A stretch of 64,000 nucleotides of DNA from Pelodera strongyloides (Eukaryota; Nematoda; Chromadorea; Rhabditida; Rhabditidae), in assembly GCA_036852015.1 (NCBI GenBank), contig JAANDG010000061.1, positions 62,001-126,000 on the forward strand. Direction: 5' to 3'. How positions within the stretch are numbered: position 1 is the stretch's first letter; every line of letters starts with the position of its first letter. Below, piece after piece: positions 12,291 to 24,419 of this stretch. Both the position numbers and the translations under genes were made by a program. The notes under the pieces were generated by a model. That model was not told where the DNA came from, made no database searches, and worked only from the letters and a program-made list of their open reading frames with translations.

Positions 12291-13109
12291 TATTCTAAAA
12301 ACAAAATGAAAATATCATTGCTCATACGGCACGCCGTTGGCATGCGCGTGGCACAGGAGAAGTTTCCTGGAGCAGGAAAATGATATATTAGAATAATAAT
12401 ATTCTTTGTTTCAGTTTTTGTAACTATTGATTATAGATATTGTTTCAGTTTTTTTTTTACTTGTGGTTGTAGATGTATTGAATACTTACGAATAGCAGTA
12501 ATGACGTTTCAAATGATATTGAGTTCAAAAAAAAATGTACACAAAAATTAGGAGAAACCGATTTAATGCATAAGCTGTTGTTTTTGGGAGCAGACTAGTT
12601 ATAGTCTAGAAAAAAACTGACGAGATATTTATGCGTAAAACTTGATTGTTACATAATATAAAGACAATTCCAATTAATGTTTATCGAAAAAAATTTGAAA
12701 GCAGTAAGAATTATGGATAATATTCGTGATCTATTTAGAGACAATCTTATTGCATAAGGCAGAAATCAAAAATAAAAGTTGTGAAGGCCCCAGGTGAACC
12801 GAAATGTGTTTATGCTTGGTTGCTATGGGCAACTGGAAATGTGCGTGCCGTTGTGTGTTTCTGCTACTTTTTGAGGCGAAATCATATCAAGGAGAGAACA
12901 AATTAATGAAAAACATTAAGTTTATTTCGGACTTGTTGATTGAAAAAGAAACGAAATGAAATGAATTTCTGTACAAGTTTGTTGAATTCTTTTAATTCGT
13001 TTTCGAACTTTACCAACGCAAAATATGTACGCTTTTTCATCAATAAATAGGTACGTCAAAGAATAATTTTTAATTCAAATTTTTTATTCAACAAATTAAA
13101 GTGCTGGGT
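12291..13109. other. Intergenic: IFT88 upstream and GR3 downstream
   Basis: AT-rich sequence between the IFT88 start and the GR3 stop. Besides the possible X-box at 12819-12833 I see no gene, repeat or structured RNA. Confidence 0.6.
12819..12833. promoter_or_regulatory. Possible RFX/DAF-19 X-box upstream of IFT88
   Basis: GTTGCTATGGGCAAC fits the RFX consensus of two half-sites, GTNRCC and RGYAAC, with a 0-3 nt spacer; only the C-to-T in the first half-site differs. It lies 529 bp upstream of the IFT88 start. In C. elegans, osm-5 and other IFT genes are controlled by DAF-19 through such a site, normally closer to the ATG, so an unseen 5' outron would fit. The assignment is inference. Confidence 0.5.
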
Positions 13110-16100
13110 TTATTCCGCTCGTTTTCCCGGGGTGAATTCGAGGAGTAGAGTGAGGAAGGTCAGCATTATTGACAGGGTCTGAAATCAATTAGTCGTAAAG
13201 CGAAATGCAAGCCGGTTTTTGAAAAGCACGCGGACAACTGAATTCTTACGTATTTACGCAAATTTGCTCGAATTTAGCTCGATTTTTTTTCCAATTTATG
13301 TTCATATGCATACGCTGCATAATAATGCTGGTGTAATCGATGTTTCAAAAACCGGTCGGTAGTTCTCTTCAGCTTATTACTACTTACCATATACGTTGAT
13401 AGCGTGCAAAATCTTTGAAAATTTAAGCAGAGAATTGTTGTAACAATGCACCCTTTGAGCTTTTTCTTGTATTATTCTGTCATTATCACGTTGTCTCGGT
13501 GAATTGAAAAAATTCATGAATTATAGCAGTTTTGAACTGATTTAAACTAAATACAAAGGAGACATGTTGTTATTGGGACTTGAAAAATGAATAAAGAATA
13601 ACATACCGTTAATATAAGTGACTTGGTGACCATCGCGAAACCCCACAGGGTGATTCCCAGATTGTCCTGGTTCAAATGCATTCCCAGAGTGCGGGCGAGG
13701 GCGTTTGACTGGCAAAATAAGGTAAAATAAGGTTGCGGGTGTCAAACAATACCGTGCTTCTCCCCTTTTATCAATCTATGTGTATGTATCTCGCACCTTT
13801 TCATCATACGGTATCCAAACATCCATATTTGTGCACAGCGTCGTCTTCGAGCGGTCCAGCTAAAGTGCAAGTTAAGAATTCATGTAGCTTTCAATATTTC
13901 GAAAAGCTTATCTTCTACTTCAAACCTTCAGCCTACTGCACAAAACGGAAAGATGCTTCAAAGCTTTCCTTAATTGGCCGTTTTCAAAGTAACAATAATT
14001 TTCCACAAAAACTGTAAATAGGGTAAATGGTGTCTAATGATGTTCTATGTATGGCGTCGGAAGGTGTTCGGGTGTATTTAAAGCGAAATGGCAGCTCCTT
14101 TGGAAAATTTGCATATGATAAGCAAATCCTATGTATCCTATGCTAATTTTGCGCGATCGTCCACGGCTATCGCGCAAAATTAGCATAGGATACATAGGAT
14201 TTGCTTATCATATGCAAATTTTCCAAAGGAGCTGCCATTTCGCTTTAATAATGTTCTATGGTGTCAGAAGGTGTCCGGGTGAAACTACCTCTTCATAGAG
14301 TCCCGCGGGTGACATCGTCACTCCATAGAAGGCATAAAGTGTGAAGAGGACTGAACTCCCGGTGATCGTCATTTCAAAGGCCGTCTTTTGTGTGAAAAGA
14401 GCGAGTACAGTGAAAAGCATAGTGGGAATAACTGTGGCGATCATCATGAACGCATAAACCTAGAAATTTTCGCGAATAAATATATTCTTAATTGGTATAC
14501 AATGTCAACCTAGAAAATTTCGCAAATAGTTTTTTATTCTGTACCGGTAGGTAATGTTCAATGTTATCAACATTCCGTCCGTGCCAATACAAACACAGTG
14601 AACATTTTTTTTATACTAGATCGGTATAAAAATTTCGCAAGTATTGGGCTTCCCGAGAAAATTGGCCTCCGGGAAGTTTAAAGGCCTGTTCGTTCGGCTT
14701 CTGAAATGAACCGGATCCCGGTGCACCGTTTCTGCGGATTCGGTTGATATAACCCGGTACTCTTTATCTTTTACTCTTTATCTTTATCTTAGATCGGTAT
14801 ATTATTTCGTCATCATGCTTGACCGAATTTTTTAACTCTTTATGTATGGGTTTTATAAAGATGTGTCTCCATAAAGTACTATTGACCTGAACCAAGGAAC
14901 CCTAATAATGGGAGCGCAATATATTTATAATAAATAATCGTATCAATATTTAAGGAAAAATCTAACCTTGAAAATCGAGTCCAGATGTCGTACACATTTA
15001 CTCAAATAAGTGTGATGTTTGACTAGAACCAAAAGGGAGTTTTGGAGATTTTCATCACATTCACGCTTCACCTGAAACCAAATACGCTCGTTTTAGTTTG
15101 GTGTCTCATTATTCTAGTTGTAAAGGGACACAATTTAAAGCAAAAGTGTGTTGCTTTTGAAATTTACTGGTCCCAGAAAGTCACAGAAAATATGTAGGAA
15201 TGCCGTTGTCCTGCATACTTTTTCACAAACACGTACGCTATATTGCTCGCGCAGCTAGCACGCATAATCAGCGAGGAAAAAAGATGTGTGTATACAGAGG
15301 CCATATTCACCACTCACTTCCCCATGGGGAATTTCCAGTCTTTTTCTTTGCGTCTCTCACATTAGAATGCTATTTTCTGTCCACAGGGTCTATTTCCCCG
15401 AAGGAATTGGAGTGGTGAACATGGCCTCTGGTCCTGAGACCTTAACCTAAACTACGCTATAATTAATCAAATATCTGGCATCACTACTACGTTCTCAGGC
15501 GCGCAGCGCGCAAATGCGTAACCGCTTCCGCATTTGCAATCTTTTCCCGCGGACGCGGCTACGCAGTTCCGGGCTGCGCGCCGGAGGACCATAGTAATCT
15601 ATAAATCACCCACATGTGCCAGTTGCCAGTTGAACTTTTTCACCTCCCATTTCATGGCATTTGTCAGACAAATATACGTGTGAAGGGCCACATTCCATAC
15701 TAACATATTGACGAAACACTGGATTAAACGAAGGAAACGGAGCTGGGGAAAGTAGAATGCCTGGAATTATAATATTTTTTCCTTCAAATAAAAGATAAAG
15801 ATTTAAGATAAAAAAATATTAGTTTAGTATAAACTGTAAGATGCGGACATGAGGCGGGCGCTAGTGGAATAATGAAAAGCCCGATACTATACTTCTCTTC
15901 TATTTTTCAGATTAGAAATTATGGTCATTATTGCTTTCCTATATTTGAACATATTTCGAATCTTACGTATTTGAACTTCGGATGGAAGAGTTTCAGTTGC
16001 AAATCATTGGCGAAAGCGTATAGTAACATGGCGAACAGAACTACTTTGCATCCCAATAGAAAGAAGAACCGAAGGGAATTCCGGAAGATAGACGCGCGGC

Positions 16101-17740
16101 GAGGCTGAAATTCATATTTTATCCCCAAATTTGGCACCATTGGGCACCCATTTGGCACACATTCGGCACCATTAAGGCAGAAAGCTGGCACCATTTTGAC
16201 AATTATGTATCGACCTACGATTTTTGTTGGTTATCACGAAATGTTCCTGATTCCCATAATTTAAAAATCTATTACGATGTACAAAAAATAAAAATAAAAT
16301 AGAAATAAAAATGAGTACCTTATCATAAACGTTCACATCTACTTTGGCGTGTTGCAATAGATGGAAAAACTCCTCGAAAACCAAGTCTTTTTGCCATTTG
16401 GCGAGAAAAAGCTGAAATGAACATAAATATAATATTCAATTCAACTTACACTTACACTACTAACTTTGTAAGTGTATACCTATAATCAAGTTTGTGTCAT
16501 TCATATATTCATATGTCCAACAGTCCAACTGTTTTACAAAACACGTGCATACCGCTTTAACCTGTTGCAACTTACGTGTGCGATAACCGATTGGAGGCAC
16601 CAAATGAATAATACAAGAGTTGCAACAAACGATGGATCTTTGCAGTCGGTTACAGCATTGTACATGTCATACAAAGCGAGGTAGACGGCTGAAACATTAG
16701 TGTGATATGATATGATATTGCTGTTAAAGTGGTATGGTACGTGGTTTCCTGAATGTATGCAAATGCAAATCGCTGTCCATCTATGGCGATTTCCCGCATA
16801 AATTGCACAATTTACTTGTAGTATATGCGAATGCAATTGTCCAGCATACTTTTCACGTAAATACCACATGTCAGGCCGCTGTACTAATAATTATAATTTA
16901 TAATAATTATAATTTATTACGCACAAAGCCAATCAAAGAAATCAATGTAACGTGCATGTTACAAAATACACATAATAAATAAAACAAAAAAAATCAGTAG
17001 TAACATAAGTCTCAACAAGCGGGCTGACGCCTCTGTGGCAAGTCAGTGAAAATAAAAATGCTTGAATAACGTACAAAGGGTGATCGAGCCAACGAGGGCA
17101 ATATGCGACGCAAGGCTCCTGCAGCACTGAGATCTTGGATCAAAACGGAGAAAGACGAACTTTAGACACTGAAAAACAAATTATGTTATTCGATAAATCG
17201 CGATGTTAGTCTGGATGTGATTCCTATAAAAGGACCTAATATTTTGTTTGACTACGATGTCTCGAGGATACGAATCTGTGAGCCTTGCTCATGCAATTCA
17301 CCATCTTCACCGCTTTCGTCATGCTCGACCTTGTGGCATTGTGATATATTTTCATACATTCCTCTTAAAGCGAAATACCATCTGGTTTTTGAAACACATC
17401 GAGTACACACCAGCATGCTTATGCAAATGACCGTAAATTAGAATGAAAAACAAGCTAAATCGAGCAAATTAGCATAAATACGTAAGAATTCAGTTGTCCA
17501 CGATGCGTTTCAAAAACCGCCCGGTATTTCGCTTTAAAAAACATTTGGCTATTTCTAGCATTTTCCTGTTAGATAAGTTCAAGGTCCCACCTCAGCAAAG
17601 GCGCCAAACTGGCACACAATGGGGTCATCTCTGTCCACACATAAACAACACCCATCCTCGGCGATTATTTTCTCATTGATTCCTTTCTCTCCTTTTTCAA
17701 GTACTTCAGTTTCTTTTGAGTTAAGATGCGCCAAGGGCAT
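13110..17740 (-). CDS. GR3: seven-helix gustatory-receptor-like chemoreceptor, complete, 10 exons
   Basis: Exons in transcript order: 17740-17591, 17168-17075, 16688-16576, 16411-16319, 16104-15967, 15760-15614, 15071-14967, 14459-14289, 13708-13607, 13178-13110. They give 393 residues with exon phases identical to GR1 and GR2 and six of the first nine exon lengths identical to both. Conserved blocks: DGCCLC in the N-terminal tail, LRFDP before helix 1, FEEFFHLLQHAKVDVN in the first inner loop, WNVALHTYICLTNAMKWE in helix 4, KCVRHLDSIF, VYAFMMIATVIPTM, and LWGFAMVTKSLILT. The final helix reads TFLTLLLEF, again GR-like. No premature stop, so it is probably functional. No clear acceptor lies directly before this ATG. 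Introns carry B4 (intron 1), H4 and J1 (intron 6) and A3 (intron 8). Ligand unknown. Confidence 0.85.
13195..13371. mobile_element. Family B MITE, copy B3 (GR3 intron 9)
   Basis: Diverged copy from TAAAGCGAAATGCAAGCCGG to ACCGGTCGGTAGTTC, with the internal GCTCGATTTTTT and CATATGCATAC segments. Confidence 0.75.
14077..14248. mobile_element. Family A MITE, copy A3 (GR3 intron 8), GCGCGATCG centre
   Basis: Near-perfect palindrome of the A type, with GCAGCTCC replacing GCTAGCCCC and GCGCGATCG at the centre. Both flanks carry a related 34-37 bp sequence (14038-14076 and 14249-14282), so it sits in a duplicated site. Confidence 0.9.
15297..15427. mobile_element. Family H-like foldback, diverged copy H4 (GR3 intron 6)
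   Basis: GAGGCCATATTCACCACTC at the left pairs with GAGTGGTGAACATGGCCTC at the right; the interior differs from H1-H3. Confidence 0.65.
15491..15593. mobile_element. Family J GC-rich foldback, copy J1 (GR3 intron 6)
   Basis: CAGGCGCGCAGCGCGCAAATG and CGGGCTGCGCGCCGGAG bracket CCCGCGGACGCGG. The same words recur at 46.27-46.47 kb in a longer palindrome. Confidence 0.65.
17365..17537. mobile_element. Family B MITE, copy B4 (GR3 intron 1)
   Basis: TTAAAGCGAAATACC to GGTATTTCGCTTTAA with the usual interior; about 173 bp. Confidence 0.85.
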
Positions 17741-18096
17741 TTTTGATAGTAATGTTTATGAGAGTTAGGTTAACGTAAACAGTGAGGTACCTAAAAATAT
17801 AGTTATATCATAACAAGGGCTTATTGGTGCCGATAAGACAAGAATAGAACAAAAAATTAAATCAGCGCAGCACGTGCCTTAAAGTGTCAATGACATAATG
17901 AAAATCAATATGATTAAATTTACTTGTAAGCTAGCATTATGCTTCTGATATTCAATGAACGGCACATAAATATGGCGGCCTAATTTGGTTGGCTGCACCT
18001 GCCATAGTAGATTTAATTTTTTTTCGCAATGACAGCTTTCTAGTTTCTAATTAGGGAGCATTGGTTACTGAAATGTTCTTGAGCCCGGCTACAGAT

Positions 18097-18268
18097 TTTA
18101 AAGCGAAATGCCAGCCTCTTTGGAAAATTTGCATATGATAAGCAAATCCTATGTATCGTATGCTAATTTTGCGCGATAGCCGTGGACGATCGCGCAAAAT
18201 TAGCATAGGATACATAGGATTTGCTTATCATATGCAAATTTTCCAAAGGAGCTAGCATTTCGCTTTAA
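18097..18268. mobile_element. Family A MITE, copy A4
   Basis: Full-length palindrome with GCGCGATAG / GATCGCGC centre, as in A3, about 360 bp upstream of the GR3 start. Confidence 0.9.
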
Positions 18269-18483
18269 TATCTTATTATATAAAGGAGAAGAGTTTGTGG
18301 CCGGGTGAATTTATTTGTGATTACGACCACAACGAATTTTTTTCTACGTTTCAGGCATTTGGTATAAGTAGGGAACAGTTCGCATATTTACAAAATATGC
18401 ACAATATGACAGAAACGTTGGAATATACGCTTCAGACGTTTCATATAAATATGAGCGCTTCAAGAGTCGTTTAGATAGCGTTT

Positions 18484-18508
18484 GTCGCCTCAGGCGGCAT
18501 AGCCGTCT
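18484..18508. repeat. CGCCTCAGGCGG motif, copy 1
   Basis: GTCGCCTCAGGCGGCATAGC, preceded by TTTCATATAAATATG; three related copies occur at 41.07, 51.34 (reverse) and 57.94 kb. Confidence 0.65.
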
Positions 18509-18962
18509 TCTAAATAAATATTCGTCTTTCTGTAATTCAGTAAGGCCGTATTGTTAAACGAAATGATATGCAAAAATTATGTGAGGAGAAGTAAAAAACA
18601 TTGAACTTATCTGCATGACAGTATGACAACTACAAAAGCACGACGAATAGCCGATCAGAAATGGGGCGGCTAAATCCAAAAGAACAGTGGAATATTGTGG
18701 TTTATGCGAATACAAATACTCTATTCTGATGTATTCGGGGGCCTAAACCCATAAAAGGGGTTCTTCCGCCTAAACCAAATCCAAAGTCAGAAATGGGGTC
18801 GAATTTCAATGTCGTCTTCAATTTCAGAAAGAAAAAATTGAACAGGTTTAATTAAATAGGAGGCGAATCTATTTCGCAATACTTCAAAGCACAAGTCGAG
18901 CACCAGTTTCGAAGAATTTTATGCACAAATCCTCGCAGATTACTTTACGTGTGCCTGAGTCT

Positions 18963-19319
18963 TTAAAGGGAATGTCAAGCCGGTTTTTCATGTTGGGCTC
19001 AAAAGAAAGCTTATGTTTTGAAGGTAAGGAAAGTGAAAATAAAAATAAACAAAAACTTTCATATAAGAAGAAAAACAATTTCAAACCCCTCCAAAAAACT
19101 CCTTCAATATGGGATTCTGGTCATTTGGACAAAATCAGAACTATTCTCTGCCGCAGGACCGTTTGCTGTTAGACAGCAAAGAAAAAGAGGAGGGCGCGAG
19201 AGAAATTTGTTTAAGTCAGCAAAGAAAAAGAGGAGAGCGCGAGAGAAATCGTGTAAACTACGGTAGCTGTGACAGCGTGTTATAGAATATCTGTGAATCA
19301 GGCTTGACATTCGCTTTAA
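18963..19319. mobile_element. Family D TTAA-tipped element, copy D1
   Basis: TTAAAGGGAATGTCAAGCCGG opens it and GGCTTGACATTCGCTTTAA closes it, 357 bp. The left 190 bp match the reverse complement of the right part of D2 (23.14-23.31 kb). Confidence 0.8.
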
Positions 19320-19555
19320 AGCTTCAGCCAGGAAAGCGATAAGGATGACTTACGCGCCTCACTAACCATCACTATACAGTCGACTTCACATAAGTGAGAA
19401 AACCACAAATATAAAATTTCGATTCATAACTTTGTCCAAAAATACACAGAATACCTCAATAAGAAAAACAAACAGTTTCCATCTAGGTAATCAAGGAAAT
19501 AAAAATTGTTTGCAACCACTTGATGGCCTGCTGCCTGCTGGCAACATTTTTCCAG

Positions 19556-19681
19556 AGGCCGTATTCATCACAGGGAGCCCTCCCTGGCCTCCCCAAGGAG
19601 CTAAAGAGTGCGTAGGGCAGAAGAGATTCAGAGCGCCCGGGAGCCTAGGGAGGGCTCCCTGTATGTTGATGAATACAGCCT
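19556..19681. mobile_element. Family H foldback element, copy H2
   Basis: GAGGCCGTATTCATCACAGG to GATGAATACAGCC, with paired AGGGAGCCCTCC / GGAGGGCTCCCT cores. Confidence 0.75.
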
Positions 19682-20252
19682 CAAGAGTTGCTGAGAAAAA
19701 TCGTAGCCAAATGGATTGCCCAACTGAAAGACAAGAATGTCGCTGTATATGGTTCTTTAGTATGTGCCCAGACAAGAATGTGAAATTTTCATTTTCATTC
19801 ATTTATCATTTCAGCTATTCTCGTTTTCGGGTTTATTTTTACATGCATAGGATGTTGAATCGCAAATGAGTTGTATGGCCATAACTGTTCGATGTCACCA
19901 GAAAATTGAAACAGTAAAACATTTATTTAAAAGGAATGGGTAAAGGAATTGGAGAAAACACGTAGGCTACAGATACACGTACCAAAAAGTCTTGGTTCTT
20001 ATGGGCTAACGACAACAATATTATTGTGTGACGCTATCGGTCAAAAACTGGCGCAGTAACTTGACACAACTAAATTAAATCTTTTATGACCAATACACAG
20101 CAAATCCTGTACAACTTTTTCTTTTATTTGTATTTTTTGGGTCTACCCTTTTTCGTTTGGTAGTTGAAATATCGGTCGCCTTTTTCGTCACCCTTAGTTC
20201 ACATCTACCTGTCGTATTGTATTTCCGTATGTTACATACAGTCTAATGGCAT

Positions 20253-23200
20253 TTATTCCCTTTTATTCGGTCGCAAATCCAGTAGTAGTGCCAGGCAAGT
20301 GACCATGACAGAAAGTGTCTGAAATGTTATATTACTTATTGGCATCTTTAATTTCAGGAAATATCGAAATATCGGAGAGTTTCTATTTTCCACTAGGTAT
20401 GCACTTCCTCTCATTCTGCATCCGCGCAGTCGCTGCATAAAAATAGAGTCAAATTAGCGTTCGCCAGGGAAGTGCGAGAAGGTTTTCACATAATTGTACA
20501 CAATTGGCTCTTATGCAGTGCACTCTCTGTGCAAACTACATTCGGCGTATGTTTTTAGTTTCTGAGCGAAGGGGCGCGTTGCGGTTTCGGACCACAGTAT
20601 AAGTGCGTTACTGTCACAGTGTGAGTTGAGTTTGGGATTTTACCGTCATTATCAGTGACTTGGTGACCATGGCAAATCCCCACAGCGAAATTCCCAAATC
20701 ATCTTGGTCCAAGTGCATTAGCAGAGTACGCGCCACCTTGTTTACCTGAAAGTAATAGTGTTTTGGAGAATAATTAACTACAAAATACTTATTCTGTATG
20801 AAAATGTCCTCTTGCCAACATGCGTTCGCCACGCAGTATGAGATGAAAATGTCCAGGTGAACATGCGAAAACTGGAAAAAAGCTGTGCGCCAAGCCCAGT
20901 TTTGGCCGCGCAGCACGAGTTTCATCAAGGCTATAAATGTGAAAAGAGAACAGTGTTTTTATCTTATTTTTTTTAATAAGGTACTTGTGCAGTGTTACCT
21001 TTTCATGAAATGGAACCCATATTCCATTGTTCATTCGAAGTTCCGCCTTTGATTTGTAGCTCTAGAATTATGAAAATTGAACTTTTTTGTGAAAAGTTGG
21101 AAGTTCGGAAATTCTGCATCAGCATGACATTCCCTTTAAAAATGTAACCTACCTCTTCATATAGACCAGCTGGTGTAATGGTAAGACCATAGAAAGCATA
21201 GAGGCAGAAACAGAGACCAGGCATTGTCATGAGAGCAGAGGTTAGAGATGTGCGAGAGAACGTGAGAAGCAGAGTGAAGAGGAGAGTTGGGATTACGGTA
21301 GCTATCATCAGGAACGCGTAGACCTGCAAATATGCAAATGTGGATTTGAATATGTGGACCTAGGACCAGAGGCCAGCTCCAATAAAATTTACCATCGGGG
21401 TAGGTTACAGCCGTCTCCTGTTTAGCGTGCTCCCTCGGCTTTCTCTCGCAGCCTCTCAAAATCAGAGACAGCGAGAGAGAATGCTAAACAGGAGACGCCT
21501 GTAACCTACCCCAGCGGTAAATTTTATTGGAACTGGCATCAGGGTGAATCAAGAATCATAAAAAAAATCACTGACCGTGAAAATCTTATCTAAATGTCGC
21601 ACGCATTTGTTCAACTTGGTGTGCACCAGAATTAGATCAAGTAGTTTTGCACTCAGCTCATCGGGCTCTTCAGCTTTTAGCTAAATGTTAGTTTATTGAT
21701 TGCATAATATAAGAAGGAGGCTTGTTGTTCATGTGTTGGATGAAAAGTACGTCAATCTTAGCTATAATACAAAGTACAATCAGTTATATATGGATATTTT
21801 TTCTATCTGAACGTACATGTTTGATTTTCCAGTTGAATTTCTTGACTTCCCATTTCATCGCGTTAGAAAGGCAGATAAACGTGTGCAACGCAACATTCCA
21901 CACCACCATATTCACTAAACACTGGATGCATCGGATGAAACGTAGTTCACGAAAGTAGAACACCTGACATAAGATTGTATTTCAAGTTATTCGGGCTCAC
22001 TGAAGCGCGAATTACCTTCTGAACCATTTGAATTCGAAGTCGTAACGTACAACATACAAACATACAAACAAACAAATAAGCATATATACAATTATATGCA
22101 ATAGTATGGTGACTGAAAACTCACATAGTCATATTTAGTATGCAGCCAAATGTCGTTCATTCGTCCTTTGTTGAGCAAGTTAGCCACAAAGAGAGATGTC
22201 ATCGAAGTTAGCATTACAATAAGCAGTGTGACAAATCGAATAGTATTACGACGGATTGATAGTCGACGTGCCTTTAAAAAATAGTATTTTTTTGCATTGA
22301 AGATCAGCAGCCTTTCTTTTCCTTTTCGGCGCTTATTCTCAGCCAAAACCAGGTTAGATGTTTAGTTTTCCCGGGCTAGAAGCATACAGAACATTTCTTC
22401 GAAGTAAACAAACAAACCTTATCGAACACATCCACATCAACTTTTGCGTGTCGAAGTAAGTGAAAGAATTTTTCGAATACCATTTTCTTTTGCCATCGAG
22501 CCAGACAGACCTGTTGGTAAACGGTAGAATAGCCACGGATTGTACACACAGTACGATCGGTGCGCCAGGTGTGCGCCACAAGTGCGCCAGGTGTGCGCCA
22601 CAAGTGCGCCACACATGTGCCGCAAGTTCACCAGGTGTGCGGCACAAGTACGCCAGATGCGCCACAAGTGCGCGGAATGCGCCGCAAGTCTACAGGTGCA
22701 CGCACCAAGTGTCAGGTGCAAAACCCGCGAACATTTGTAGAATATCTTTTCCACATCACTTTCGATATGATACATATTTCAAACAATCGCTGCAGAAGTT
22801 CGCTGAAGAAGTACGTCGCGCGCACTTCTGCCTCATTATTAGGATGTTTATCGGCTGTGATGCTTCAAGGTTTTTTCTATTGTATCGATGACGAACTTTT
22901 ATGCTTTGTTAAAGGGCATGTCAAAGGGGATTCTGCGCAGAAAGCCATCTCCTGGCGCAGATTAAGTAAATCTCGAACGGCGCACAATACAGTATACCCA
23001 GAAAAATGGCCGCAGATTAAAATATTTGAAATCTCGTCATAAACGTGAACAAAACCCGCCGCAACGCACGCAAACGGATGCGTTGCGGTGAGCCGGTAAT
23101 TCAGACCGTCCCGTGTACAGCGATTTGCCTTAGCTCTGTCCACACGACTCGAATCCCATACTGAAGGAGTTTTTTGGAGGGGTTTGAAATTGTTTTTCTT

Positions 23201-24419
23201 CTTACGTGAAAGTTTTTGTTTATTTTTATTTTCACTTTCCTTACCTTCAAAACGCAAGCTTTTTTTTTGAGCCCAACATGCAAAACCGGCTTGACATTCC
23301 CTTTAACTGAACAATAACAATACTGACATGAGATATAACCGACTGGAGCGACCATATTGCAGTTACCACGTTAATAACAGAACTGGCATCATTCGAGTCA
23401 TTCACCAGACAAGCCAGGTCATAGATTGCGACGTAGAATGCTGAAGTAATGTACGTTTATCACATTCCCAGACGGCCATCGCCCTACTAAAATGAATGAT
23501 CGTAATGCATACCTACATGAAGCATCTTCCTAGTTTTTGTAATAAAATCGACGTAAAATTCCGTTACGTTCACGCCAACAAAAAAGTAAACCCTTCCCCT
23601 TTATGTTATAAGGTTGAATCTAGTATTGTAACTTCTAGTCTCAATATGTGTAATTGCAAAGGTGGCCTGCGTTACGGTTTAAGTTGATGGAAATAAACTC
23701 ACATATTGAAATGCTGATGAATGCGACGGTGTGTGTTAACAGTGATAGACAACATTTGGAATTGGGGCTGAAGCGGAGGCACACAGTCTGCAGACACTGC
23801 ATGAAGATACAGCAGTTTATGTTTGGATTTTAAAGCGGTATTATGCGTGGTTTGTGAAAGGTCTGCCGGACAAGTACAGTTCCATGTGCAATCTGTAGCC
23901 TTGCGGCTCATTCTCACATTTCTTCATAAGTGCACCACGCAACGTTTCAAACTAAAACGATGTCGCTTCAAAACATTTTGAAAATCGATATGCTTTTTTA
24001 TTGGCCGAGTCCCTTTAAAGAGAGGGGCCCATCAAAATGAACCTATATTTAACATTTGTTCATTGTTTTTATAAAGGGTGATTATTATAATACATGCATT
24101 ATTATAACACATGCACTGCTAAATTTCAGCCAGATTTATCCCGCTGAAATTTTTCGGTGTCGATAATCGGAGAACTATACCGTAGACGAACAGCAATTGC
24201 ACCTTTATTTCCCTTTAAAATAAAATAAGAAATGCGTTTTAATTAGCCTTTATAAACAATTAGCGTAATAAGCACCTTGTGAAACATGGCGAATTGTCTG
24301 ACAATTGGGTCTTGAGCATCGATATTATTGAGATTAAAGTCGTCCTCAACTATGAGGAGAACATCTTTCTTGTCCTCATTGTCCAGATCGCACATAGCAC
24401 AGCTTTGTTGTTGGGCCAT
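20253..24419 (-). CDS. GR2: seven-helix gustatory-receptor-like chemoreceptor, complete, 10 exons
   Basis: Exons in transcript order: 24419-24276, 23796-23703, 23440-23328, 22510-22418, 22271-22125, 21963-21817, 21680-21576, 21323-21153, 20745-20644, 20318-20253. They give 393 residues. Phases match GR1 and GR3 throughout. The N-terminal tail keeps the CxxC-like CAMC; RLSIRRNTIRFV opens helix 3; WNVALHTFICLSNAMKWE, KCVRHLDKIF and ISLWGFAMVTKSLIMT follow, and the last helix reads TCLALLLDL. A CTCACAG acceptor ends 4 nt before ATG, fitting trans-splicing. Exon 5 is 9 nt longer than in the paralogues. Introns carry E1 (1), D2 and a minisatellite (3) and F2 (7). Same likely role and the same uncertainty over ligand as its paralogues. 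Confidence 0.85.
21372..21537. mobile_element. Family F foldback element, copy F2 (GR2 intron 7)
   Basis: GCCAGCTCCAATAAAATTTA and its complement form the ends; GGGGTAGGTTACAG and CTGTAACCTACCCC the inner arms, as in F1. Confidence 0.85.
22556..22705. repeat. GTGCGCCAC(A)AG minisatellite (GR2 intron 3)
   Basis: About a dozen degenerate 10-12 bp units such as GTGCGCCACAA and GTGCGCCAG follow one another. Cys/Pro/His-rich frames across it are repeat artefacts. Confidence 0.85.
22909..23306. mobile_element. Family D TTAA-tipped element, copy D2 (GR2 intron 3)
   Basis: TTAAAGGGCATGTCAAAGG to CCGGCTTGACATTCCCTTTAA, about 398 bp, in reverse orientation to D1 over the shared part. Confidence 0.75.
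24015..24218. mobile_element. Family E element, short copy E1 (GR2 intron 1)
   Basis: TTAAAGAGAGGGGCCCATC ... CGCTGAAATTTTTCGGTGTC ... TTTATTTCCCTTTAA. It corresponds to the left half of E2 at 56.4 kb, closed by its own TTAA tip. Confidence 0.75.

Larger units (their letters stand above)
17741..20252. other. Intergenic between GR3 and GR2, repeat-filled
   Basis: Holds A4, one CGCCTCAGGCGG motif, D1 and H2. The remaining unique sequence shows no exon chain or structured RNA that I can support. Confidence 0.6.

Noticed and set aside
22354..22900. Overlapping Cys/His/Pro-rich frames on both strands
   Set aside because: They run through the GTGCGCCAC minisatellite and intron of GR2.
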